A DNA stretch of 64,000 nucleotides from Mytilus trossulus (lineage: Eukaryota > Mollusca > Bivalvia > Mytilida > Mytilidae), in NCBI RefSeq assembly GCF_036588685.1, contig NC_086374.1:29566886-29630885 (forward strand), in the 5' to 3' direction. A program made the position numbers and the translations under genes. The notes beneath the pieces are model-generated. The model was not told the DNA's origin, ran no database searches, and saw only the letters and a program-made list of their open reading frames with translations. Within the stretch, counting starts at the first letter, position 1, and each line of letters begins with the position of its first letter. Positions 49,501-58,609 of this stretch are shown here, piece by piece.

Positions 49501-50889
49501 TGTGATTTTGGCAATCATCTTTTGAAAAGGGGCATCAACTTTTAAGTTGTTTGAAAATGACCGAAATTAGGTGAAAAAATTTCCGGATCCTTGTTTCATA
49601 TGTCTGTGTATCTGTACAAAATCAGTTTCCATTCTCCAACTTTAGTTTGTCTCAATCAAATGATAAGAAACTTACTGTGAATTAATTTATTTACATACAC
49701 GTGGGTACCAATTTTCGTGGATTAACGAAAACTTGTATATTCTTGGATATTTCATTTCGTTGTTTTGCTGAAGTCTGCATACAAACCTATAGATGGAAAA
49801 TGCATCATTCGTTGAACATTTAATTTCGTGGTTTAACTGTATCAACAAAATGCAGGAAAATTGTTATCTAAGGAATAATAATGAATCCACAGTACACACA
49901 ATGCTCATAACCATAAAACACAGATCAAGTCTGAATTTTGGTGGCTTTACTAACTGTTCTGGAGTGGTATGCCTCTTTATAACTTTATATGCAAGCAGGG
50001 TCATCATCTTTGTTCCATGGACACATTCTCAATTTATTTCCTTTTTAGAAACCAATGATCCATTGGAATAATTAGTTGCATATTTTAATTCCAGATGAAT
50101 TATGCTGAGTGCAATACTCTGTGGCAGCTACTTCATACTAGAGAATTTTTTATTCTGCTGATCTTTCAAAATGAGGCAAGTTTTCCTAAGATAAATGGAA
50201 CTTGTGGAAGTGCCTATGCCTATGATTACATTCCCAGTTCACCATTGTATCAGAAAAAAAGTGATGTTAATCCTGTGATGCAGTACTTCTTTCCAAATTA
50301 TAATCAGTGGATGTTACCTACATGGGAGAAGAGAGCTCAGATAGCTATAGGACTGTTGGAATTGTCCTCCATTTTGACAGAATCGTTCAGTACAAAGTTT
50401 TACATGTGTGATATAAAACATACTAACTTTGGTGTGTCAAAAGATTTTGAAGCTAAAGTTGTCAACTTAGAGAGTGTTATGTCTGAACAACAGCTGCTAC
50501 ATTCAGGTGGTAAAAAACGCTGTTATTTCGATAGCGAATGTTCCTATGGTATCGGGTGCAGTATGTCATGTGATGTAAATTCCCGTACATGTTCAAATGT
50601 CCCGAGGAGACCTGCAGTGTCTTTTATTTGTGATATATTGAAAGATTATGTTTTATTTGACTCCCCAGAGAATTGCAAGTTTCTATTTGAATCGTTAATT
50701 TCACAATGTCAGTCCTTGACATCACTTAATCATACTATAAGTCACAATGTTATACCTAACAAGATCAAAGACATACTGTGGAACCAGGTTAAAAATAAAC
50801 CAGTAGATTGGTTAAAACCTAGAAAGAAAAGAAGTCTAGTGCAGAAAAATGTACCTTTGAAAAAAGTAAACAAGAAATTACGAGTATAA
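40467..50889 (+). CDS. DIPK1 (FAM69)-like secretory kinase-fold protein (6 exons, 452 aa)
   Basis: CDS joins 40467-40571, 42375-42503, 47289-47396, 48081-48110, 48137-48328 and 50095-50889; every junction is phase 0. Type II topology: a short basic cytosolic tail, a membrane span at about 41-64, then a Cys-rich lumenal part ('CKEYNNGVITGDLCYSIC', residues 79-96) typical of the family. An EF-hand loop 'DFNANGEMNYAE' lies at 182-193, inserted in the kinase N-lobe as in DIPK1A. The C-lobe is recognisable from 'RAQIAIGLLEL', 'MCDIKHTNFGVSKDF' (Asp294, Asn299) and the Cys-rich 'CYFDSECSYGIGCSMSCD'. Length fits the family (about 420-430 aa in vertebrates). Vertebrate members reside in the ER; their substrates are poorly known. 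Oddities: the DFG-Asp position is Asn312 ('KVVNLES') and the beta-3 lysine position seems to be Thr125. There is a basic C-terminal tail after 420 ('KPRKKRS'). Which vertebrate paralogue is closest is unclear. Confidence 0.9.
40889..42061. mobile_element. 1.17-kb DNA transposon with 52-bp perfect terminal inverted repeats
   Basis: 40889-40940 and 42010-42061 are exact inverted copies ('cactgtgcttaaacggccgt' outward end). Each contains a 22-bp palindrome around 'gggtaacttaagttaccc'. A possible 5-bp target duplication 'atatg' flanks it. Inside, 'gtccgtaact' is repeated near the left end and its complement 'agttacggac' at least three times near the right, like transposase-binding sites. The best internal frame is 69 codons with no transposase motif, so it is probably non-autonomous. 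It fills most of intron 1 of the DIPK1-like gene. Confidence 0.85.
42375..42503 (+). CDS. DIPK1-like gene, coding exon 2 (membrane span)
   Basis: 129 nt between CCTTTTCAG and TTG|GTTTGT. Encodes 'LFVYLFILITIVVIVFIII', a single hydrophobic helix preceded by 'RDD'. Confidence 0.85.
42640..43345 (+). repeat. Repeat element with CGTCGTC start and internal diverged tandem units
   Basis: Begins 'gttggtgtcgtcgtcatctc'. 'ccaaaattaaactt(t/a)gtttg' and 'tttgatatgctgaatctaaa' recur at steps of 150-200 bp. A short relative is at 61125-61345 ('attgtcccaacagtta'). Confidence 0.75.
44700..44830 (+). repeat. Dispersed repeat, uninterrupted copy
   Basis: 'aactttagtttgccttaacc' through 'caaattttggtggcatcact' matches sequences on both sides of the 49670-49902 insertion. 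Confidence 0.7.
45160..45640 (+). repeat. Tandem repeat, three ~190-bp units
   Basis: Variants of 'caaatcaacttggattttc' recur at about 45230, 45422 and 45614, with 'aattttcagtt' preceding. Confidence 0.7.
47289..47396 (+). CDS. DIPK1-like gene, coding exon 3 (Cys-rich)
   Basis: 108 nt between TTATTGTAG and ATT|GTAAGT. Encodes the family-typical lumenal Cys motif starting at residue 79. Confidence 0.9.
48081..48110 (+). CDS. DIPK1-like gene, 30-nt microexon 4
   Basis: It sits between TTATTCAG and ATG|GTAACA and encodes 'QVDFYRTVTM'. It is phase 0 on both sides and supplies the beta-2/beta-3 segment that would otherwise be missing between exons 3 and 5. It is only 26 nt from exon 5, an unusually short intron, so it might instead join exon 5 by another route or be skipped. 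Confidence 0.5.
48137..48328 (+). CDS. DIPK1-like gene, coding exon 5
   Basis: 192 nt between TTTTGTTAACAG and GAG|GTACTG. Ends in the first half of the EF-hand loop ('DFNANGE'). Confidence 0.9.
48329..50094 (+). other. Intron 5 of the DIPK1-like gene
   Basis: 1.77 kb. 48430-49600 shows nothing recognisable. The remainder is the nested repeat at 49620-49960. Confidence 0.55.
49670..49902 (+). mobile_element. MITE-like element inserted at TA in another repeat
   Basis: Ends 'ctgtgaattaat' and 'aataatgaatccacag' are imperfect inverted repeats. It carries 'cgtgggtaccaattttcgtg'. A diverged copy is at 58280-58485. Confidence 0.75.
50095..50889 (+). CDS. DIPK1-like gene, terminal coding exon 6
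   Basis: 795 nt after TTAATTCCAG, ending TAA. The ATG at its start is internal Met189, the second half of the EF-hand loop, and not a translation start. Encodes the rest of the kinase fold. Confidence 0.92.
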   Translation: MNYAECNTLWQLLHTREFFILLIFQNEASFPKINGTCGSAYAYDYIPSSPLYQKKSDVNPVMQYFFPNYNQWMLPTWEKRAQIAIGLLELSSILTESFSTKFYMCDIKHTNFGVSKDFEAKVVNLESVMSEQQLLHSGGKKRCYFDSECSYGIGCSMSCDVNSRTCSNVPRRPAVSFICDILKDYVLFDSPENCKFLFESLISQCQSLTSLNHTISHNVIPNKIKDILWNQVKNKPVDWLKPRKKRSLVQKNVPLKKVNKKLRV

Positions 50890-52034
50890 CAGAAACTGAA
50901 ATTCTTAAATTTCTATTATACAAATGTTTATTTTGGAAAAACAAATGAGCCATGAAGCAAATTATTTTTCATTTGAAATGATAACTTGACAAGAATTTGT
51001 GTAGAAAATGAATGATGTGTACAACTTAAAAAATGTATGTACATTGTAATAAGCTATGTTTTTTCAAAATTTCTTAAAAATAATCAATGAACAGGTTGAT
51101 CATCAGTGATTTGCTTGTGGTTGTCGAATGACTTGAACCCATGTGAAAAATGGCAGCCAAAAAGTAGTTGAAGCTAATTGCTGATTGTATACATATATAC
51201 ATTGTAATTAAGTAAAATCAAAAGCTTCCTTCAGCTTGATTGAACTTTCCGTCCAGCTACCTCAGGCATGAAAACATGTGATTTTAATGTTGGTGTGTGA
51301 TCTAGTCAAACTTTTATTATAATTGTAATGCTGTTCTATTAAAACATACATGTACATGGTACCCAGGTTAGGCACTTTAAAATAGAATTTACACCTACAT
51401 GTATAAGGGCACATTCAAATAGAATTTACACCTACATGTATAGGGGCACTTTCAAATATCATTGTACAAAATATATAGTTAAACCCACATGAAGTTGAGA
51501 TTGATAAGTTTACTCCCTGGGACCCATGTATGTTTTTACAACAGTTTAAATGTATACGGTTGTATGTTCATTATTTTTACTATGAATGAATGAAATGCAG
51601 TAGGATGTCAGTTATAAGTCTTGGTGAAGGCATTGATACAATGTATAGGAGAGTTTGCATTTTAGGCAACTGATTACACGAGGGGACATAAAGTAATTGA
51701 ACAATAAACATATCCATTACCATATTATAATTTTAGAGTAATACAATTTCAATTGAAAAGCATGCATAGTACAAATTCATATGAAGTACGAAAACATATG
51801 ATCTGATGAAGAATTGGAATGAGTGAGAAAAATGTATTTACACAATGGTCGTAGATAAGGAAGATAAAATCATAATATGAAAATAGATCAGATGAATAAA
51901 CAGCCAGTTCTAGCATACAGAACTTCTTTTATTTTAATTTCGAATGTAACAATATATATAGCCATAATCTGCCCACGAACAAAAATTGTCTTAATGTTAT
52001 GACTAAACATTACAGTTGTTTGATTGCCGTATTT
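50890..52034 (+). other. 3' UTR and downstream DNA of the DIPK1-like gene
   Basis: No frame of note. A short direct repeat, 'gaatttacacctacatgtat', occurs at about 51386 and 51422. Confidence 0.4.
51703..51708 (+). terminator. Candidate poly(A) signal of the DIPK1-like gene
   Basis: AATAAA 814 nt after the stop codon; another is at 51895-51900. Which is used cannot be told from sequence. Confidence 0.3.
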
Positions 52035-52159
52035 ATAGATTATTTATGTTTTTTTAAACGAGATGCTTTTTCTCATTCTCATCTCATCGAAGGGCGGAGC
52101 CCTGAGATGAGATGAGAATGAGAAAATGCATCGAGTTTAAAAAAACATAAATAATCTAT
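52035..52159. repeat. Large hairpin, 54-bp arms
   Basis: 'atagattatttatgtttttt' at the left (52035-52088) pairs with 52106-52159, with three mismatches. The loop is GC-rich, around 'gggcggagccct'. Confidence 0.85.
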
Positions 52160-52160
52160 T

Positions 52161-52850
52161 TATCGCTATTATTTGTATTTCGAATATCATTTTATTTAAA
52201 TTTCAGTAAAAAAATTTATCTTATACGATGATGATGCATTTTCTTTTGTGGTACATTTTACTACTTTTTTTGGGCGTAGGCTCATTTGATATAAATATGT
52301 AGTCACTCAGGTAGTTCATTCATTCGAAAAAAGATGTCTCATCTGACCATCCAGCGTGTTCAAATATGACGAAGACCATTTTCACTGTTGATAAACTGTA
52401 ATTTGGTGTTTCTACGTATCAAAATGAAGTAAACGGTTGAATATTTAATGTATTTTCAAAGCAGACGAAGAAATATACATGTATGAAAAAATGTACATGC
52501 AAACAGACCTACGATGATTTGAAGTAGACTTATGTGTAAAAGGACATTTTTTATTTGTTAAAACCTGAATTGATTACTTTTATTAACTTCCAATACATTA
52601 TTTAACGGCGAAATTCACGGTAAAATATTAAAACGAGAAATCAAATTTCAGCGCAGTCATCAGATAACATTTTTTTGTATAGTTCCGGCTAATCTTTTCT
52701 GATTGACCGACACTCCAGCGCATGAATTAGGTTAATACGCTGTTGCTAAGGACCTTGGAAACTAGCGATAATTTTCATTCTCACTCTACACAAGTGGTAT
52801 GAAAATTATCACAAAAAAACATCAAAGGAAAAATACAGATAATAGCGATA
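52161..52850. mobile_element. Candidate element bounded by 20-bp inverted repeats
   Basis: 'tatcgctattatttgtattt' at 52161-52180 is matched in reverse at 52831-52850 with one mismatch. The left repeat abuts the 52035-52159 hairpin. No coding content. Confidence 0.55.
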
Positions 52851-54480
52851 ATGTTGTATAAATGTACATATTTATATTAAGAAACAATTATTTATAGAAC
52901 TACATGCATGATATTACCTCAATGAGCTGCTTTGAAATCCTTTGATATTTGATTTAATTATAATATCTGTTTGAATAATTATATTTGAATGTTATATCTA
53001 TCAGGATTATTGACAATAATATATTTGTAACTAGATAATGCAGCGGGCAAGACCATTTAGTACCTAAACTAATGTTTTATTCAAGTTGTTTATACTTTAT
53101 CCATTCCATGCACTCAGGTATATTGTTATTAATAGTCCTCTTGTTAAAATTTAACAAACTTTATCCTGGGTATATGTTGATTTGTTTCGTTTGTCATTGA
53201 CCAAATTATTCCAATGTCTTACATAAAGTTTTAGTCATTTGCCAAAAAAATAAATAACAAACATTCAGAAATAGGTCAAATAAGATGAATCTTTGCTGCT
53301 TGCATTAATTGTACAATAAATTATAAAAGGAATAGCATTGATTGAAAAGGATTGTTTTGATAGAAAATATTAGTGAGTTATCTCCCCTTGAGATTGCAAA
53401 ACATTTTGTCTTGACAAAGTATAAACTAACACGTTAGATAGATCTAATTAACGTGGTTTGGATGCCATTTGCAAACCATCAATATGAAATAAAAAGTAAT
53501 ATTTGTTATTGAATAACTCTCCTAGATTAGTAAACTATGTTTTAATTGGTTCGTTATGTAATTTGTTGTTGATCAGATATGACTCTCTTTTGCATGGTTT
53601 ATGACACCATTAAATAAGGGGGAAACAAAATAGAATAATCTCTCTTTTCCCTTTCCGTCATGGCATCAAACAAAACGTAAATGCTGTTTTTAACAAATAA
53701 TGGGACTTATTACTGATTTTTAATGAATGTTGGTAAACAAAATGTAGATTTTATTCCACTTATTTACCATGCCCATTTCTGTTGATATTCAATGTACTGT
53801 AAATTCAGAAATGATTGTGAGGTTTTTATCAATGCAAGTTATGCAACTGAATGAGCATAGCAATAATAAGTTACAATTGTTTGCAGATTTTCATAAAATC
53901 GCAATGATTTATCACGCTTTTCAGACTTTCAGTCCATTCTTCAAAATAATAAATGCATGTAATAATTTCTGAATTTATAGTTGTTATTCAGATGTATGAA
54001 AATGTATGATATTTGTTAAAACATATATTGTATCAGTCCACAGAAGGTGAAATTTCCTGATCCTCAAAATTATTGTGAAAAAGTTACATCTACTACTCAA
54101 ATGCAAAAAATGTAATGTTTAAGATTTAAAAATGTTTGTTAATTTTCTGGTATTTTACTGTTACTACGCATTTGTGACTTGTTGTCTTCAGTTATTTATT
54201 TATGTTTTGTTATTTATATTATTTATGTTTATGGAAGATTCTTTATAAAATGTGTATTGTTGAAGACAATATGTTGAAATATTACTGTAACATTTTTTGT
54301 TTGTTTGTGTTATTGAGTTTTTGTCTCCTTGTTGTGTAATACACATTTTTTTTCTATACTGATCCTGATCAGGGATGGTGTCAGTGTATAAACTGTAGTG
54401 CATTTGTGATATCTTCATTGTCTCATATAATTGATAACTTTCAAGATTGGTAAATTCTTTATCGAAGATAAAGAACAAAA
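52851..54480. other. AT-rich intergenic DNA
   Basis: Only the element at 53795-53981 is recognised. Confidence 0.4.
53795..53981 (+). mobile_element. MITE-like element, 'ctgtaaattcagaaat' family
   Basis: Left 'actgtaaattcagaaatgat' and right 'aataatttctgaatttatag' pair. Same family as 17798-18003. Confidence 0.75.
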
Positions 54481-54482
54481 CA

Positions 54483-54770
54483 TTATTATACCCCACACAA
54501 CGAGTTGCAGAGTGTTGAAAGTTTTTGACCTGTCTGTCTGTCAATCCTGTTGTTGTCATCGATCATCTAAACTCCTCTGAAACCACACAACAGAATTTCA
54601 TGAAACTTTGTAAATAATAAGCGCATACTATGTAGATGTGCATATTGACAGGAAATTATGATTTAATTTTTGTTTTCTTAGAGTTATTTTAGTTGTCCAG
54701 TGAAAATGTGGGGTCGTGGGGTATATGTGAATGCACTCACTAAGGTTCTTTAATTATGTAGACACAATGG
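54483..54770 (-). repeat. Dispersed element with terminal hairpin, copy 2
   Basis: Reverse complement relative of 13560-14032: 'gcaactc..gttg' hairpin end, 'ctgtctgtctgtcaatcc', then 'ctcctctgaaaccacacaac'. Confidence 0.8.
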
Positions 54771-55460
54771 AATTTAGGTAGCGTCTGTTGGTTGTTACAT
54801 ATTTTTTAAGCATTTTATAATATTATCTTCTATATCTCTTATTCAGCATACTGCCAGTATTTCATGTTTAAGAATGAATGACCAAAAGTCATCCAATCAG
54901 CCAACATATTGATATCCTGCAATAATTTAATTTTGAATGTAACACGTCTCCTGATTGGCTGATGTTATTTTGTTATGAGCCCATAGACATAATTCAGTCA
55001 TTTGACATACATGTATGTTATTCAGTGTGCACCAAATTTTTTATGTTATTTCTTCATAGACAGAAAAAATATTACAGTCATTCCTTAAATGTTTATTTGC
55101 ATCTGCTCTTTAAAAGGAAAAGATATGATTAAGGCTATTTTTTGCCTGTTTGATTGGAAAGTAAAAAAGTAATAATCTATCACAATCTGATTAAAATTCA
55201 TATTCTTTGCCCACGCTTCCCTAACAAGGATTTGATAACGCTCCCTTCTACTTTCTATTTGAAGGCCTTTATAAGTCCTCTGGTCTTATTGTAATGATAT
55301 ACACCTTCTAAAATTTGAAAGTTGTAATTTAATTGACTGATGTTTCAATTAATTATCAGAAAATAATGTAGAAAATAGAGTTGATAGATCCTAAAGTGAG
55401 AAGGGACACATGATTTGTATTTTTAAATAGATTGAATCTATCAAATATCATTCTTGAGTG
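54771..55460. other. AT-rich intergenic DNA
   Basis: A short inverted pair, 'ccaatcagccaacat' near 54893 and 'gattggctgatgtt' near 54953, is the only structure seen. Confidence 0.4.
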
Positions 55461-55578
55461 TAGCTGCAGAACCGTAGCTCTTATGTCCGTATGCTATATT
55501 TTGACTATTTGCGTACCATATGGTCCTCAAATAGTCAAAAAATAGCATAAGGACATAAGAGCTACGGTTCTGTAGCTA
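55461..55578. repeat. Large hairpin, 50-bp arms
   Basis: 55461-55510 ('gaaccgtagctcttatgtcc') pairs with 55529-55578 with very few mismatches. The loop is 'gcgtaccatatggtcctc'. Confidence 0.9.
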
Positions 55579-55646
55579 TCTTGAGTGTTGACCTAAGTCT
55601 TTATGAGATGAATGTGTTTGCTTATGGTTTTGCATGACATATTTTC

Positions 55647-56135
55647 TTCCGGCATGGAATCTTTGAACTTTTTATTAATATTGAGATATGGGGCCATAAA
55701 TGTACCTAAACATTGTTTTACTGTAATAGATATTTTCAGTAAAGCTTTGGCTCATATTTAAGTTTGCCAAAAATAAGTATAAAATAGGTATTTTAGCCCT
55801 CACTTTTCTTCAGGCATGGAATCTTTGAACTTTTTATTAATATTGAGATATGGGGCCATAAATGTACCTAAACATTGTTTTACTGTAATAGATATTTTCA
55901 GTAAAGCTTTGGCTCATATTTAAGTTTGCCAAAAATAAGTATAAAATAGGTATTTTAGCCCTCACTTTTCTTCAGGAATCGAATCTTTGAAACCAAGTTA
56001 TTAATATTGAGATATGGGGCCACAAATGTACTAAAAACAATGTTATAGTGTAACAGATATTTTTAGTAAGGCTTTGGCTCATATTTAATTCTGCCAAAAA
56101 ATAATTTAAAATAGATATTTTAGCACTAACATTTT
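55647..56135 (+). repeat. Tandem repeat, 162-bp unit, three copies
   Basis: 'ggcatggaatctttgaactt' at 55651 and 55813, and a diverged form at 55975. The first two units are essentially identical and the third is about 85-90% similar by eye. Confidence 0.9.
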
Positions 56136-57034
56136 TAGTTTCATAATTAGTTCATAAGTGAATTATAAATTAGTCTTGTATTTTAGATGGTTGAGATTCA
56201 AAATAGCTCATGCTACTTTATTCAAATGGATATTACATAATTTAGATGAAAGTGTTGTATTTTATTAGGTTTTATTGTTTGTTGATACATATGTATCTTT
56301 TTTTTAGCAGTTTTATCACATAATATTTACCTTATCTAGTCAAGAAAGTGTTCAAACTTTTTCCCAGTGTCCTATACTTGAGATGTTTGTTGGACTTTAA
56401 AGTATTTGTTTTTACAAGGTTGCCATTATTCCATATATAGAAGAGCAAGGATATGATCCTTGAATATGTATGTGTAGTTTATATGATATTTATCTATATT
56501 CATGTGATATATAAGTCTTAAAAATTTATATATCCATTTGTCTCGCTGTACAAAGATTGTATTTTTTGGGGTCAAAATGGTCTTCTTTTAAAATTTTCTC
56601 AGTACCACTGCCAATTCATAATTTCAGAAGAAAATAATTTTTTTTTTTTTTATATTTTATCATTTGTACTTTCCTTTTGTTTTCTTTGTGTACCTTTTTA
56701 ATCGGGGACGTTGGAAAAAGAGACCACACATGATTAAAATTCCAGGGCCTCAGGTAGACTAATAGTAATTCATATGCATTTCCAAAACAGATATTTTCCT
56801 CCAAAAAATAAGTTCTTATTAATATTGTTTGTCTCTTGTAAAAATGTTTGGTTTTGAAATTATTTTTTTTCTAAGGAAAATTCAGTTGAATCACTAAAAT
56901 GTTGAATTGACAACAATGTTAATATACAGAATGATGACATTGTTTTTTTTTTTAATATTCATAACAAATAATCAAGGATAACATTTAATGTAAAATTTAA
57001 CCCTTGCTTCAAAATAAATGTCTGAAAATGGTTT
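56136..57034. other. AT-rich intergenic DNA
   Basis: No gene or structured repeat recognised apart from poly-T runs. Confidence 0.4.
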
Positions 57035-57770
57035 TTATACGCCCATTGTCTATTAGACGGGACGTATTATGGTATACCGTTGTCCGGATGTCCGTCCGTC
57101 CATCCATCGTCCACACTTCAGACAATAACTCAAAAACACTTTCACCAATTTCCATGAAACTTAAGTGAATTGTTTATATCTATTGACGTAAGCTCCCTTT
57201 CAATTTTTTATAAATTTCAGATTTTAAGTTTTGGATATTTGGGGCTTTATTCATAAAAAAGGTGGATTTTTAACACTTCGGACAATAACTCAAAAAGGCT
57301 TTCACCAATGTCCATGAAACTTTGGTGAATTGTTTATATCTATTGATGTAAGCTCCCTTTCAGTTTTTATAAATTTCAGATTTTATGTTTTGGATTTTTG
57401 GGGCTTTATTCATAAAAAAAGGGGGATTTTTAACACTTCGGACAATAACTCAAAAAGGCTTTCACCAATGTCCATGAAACTTTGGTGAATCGTTTATATC
57501 TATTGATGTAAGCTCCCTTTCAATTTTTATAAATTTCAGATTTTACATTTCCGTGTTATGAATTTTTATGCTTAAAAAAGGGGGGATTTTCAAAACTAAC
57601 ACTTTCACTAAATTTTATGCAACTTTGATAAATTGGTTATATCTATTGACATAAGCTCCCTTTCCATTTTTATAAATTTTAGACTTCTAGTTGATCATAT
57701 AAATTCATTTAAAGCATAAAAGACAAGTTAAAAGAGCAACAGGCGTATCATGCGCTTAAGCGCAACCCTT
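57035..57770 (+). repeat. Tandem-core element, 160-bp unit, four copies
   Basis: 'acacttcggacaataactc' recurs at about 57113, 57273 and 57433, with a degenerate fourth unit. The left end has a 'ccattgtctattagacgg' hairpin and 'gtccgtccgtcc'. The right end has a 'gcgcttaagcgc' hairpin. Confidence 0.85.
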
Positions 57771-58279
57771 TATTTAAATTAACGTTTTCAAATATACTCT
57801 GAAATGTACTATCTTTCTTCAGTATATTCTGTTTTCTTATATTTGTGTGAAAATATTGAAGATTTAAATATCAAGTTATTGATGTGTTGAGGTTTGATTT
57901 TCATGCTATTTGTATGTTGAAGACTTGATTATCACATTATTGATATGTATAAAGATATGTAGTTCAGTTATTCTTCAGCAAGGTTGTGAAGAAGTAATGT
58001 AAATTGAGATTTAAGATAAAATGATATAAGGTGTGAAGACTGCCAGGGAAAATAACTGTGTAGATGTTTTTTTAATAGAAATTATATAAAGATATAAATA
58101 TGTATTCACTATTGCCAGGGGGAATGTAAGTAATACTACCAGGTAGTAGGCTACATTACTTGTTATTAAATTATTTATTATTATACCATTTTTTTTTATT
58201 ATTTCATTTTAGGATTACATTAAACATTTAAAAAAAAAGGACTTCCCATCCAACTTAAATAAACCTGACAAATACTGAA
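57771..58279. other. AT-rich intergenic DNA
   Basis: Nothing recognised. Confidence 0.4.
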
Positions 58280-58485
58280 GATTTTTTAATTTTTTCGTGG
58301 GTTCCAATTTTTGTGGTTAAGGGAATTTTACATATTTGTGATTATTTAATTGTGTGGTGTTGCCCAAGTCTGCATACAAGCCTATAGAAAATTTGTTATT
58401 TGATGAAAATTTAATTTCGTGGTTCACCCGTTTCCATGAAATCCAACAAAAATGATATCCCATGAATAATAATATGAATCCACAG
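58280..58485 (+). mobile_element. MITE-like element, diverged copy of 49670-49902
   Basis: Shares 'aagtctgcatacaa(a/g)cctatag', 'tttaatttcgtggtt' and the right end 'atgaatccacag'. Confidence 0.65.
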
Positions 58486-58609
58486 TCAGAGAGGCAGGAC
58501 AAAGCAATTACAGAGCACGTATTTTGGCCCAATCAAAATCTTTGCTGTTTCTCAACTAGTTATGGATAATAAATTTAATGGTACACACACAAGATTGACT
58601 TTTTCCCTG

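Noticed and set aside
49793-50071. 92-codon plus-strand frame just before DIPK1-like exon 6
   Set aside because: It crosses a MITE-like insertion and a second repeat. It ends before the exon acceptor and matches no DIPK1 sequence.
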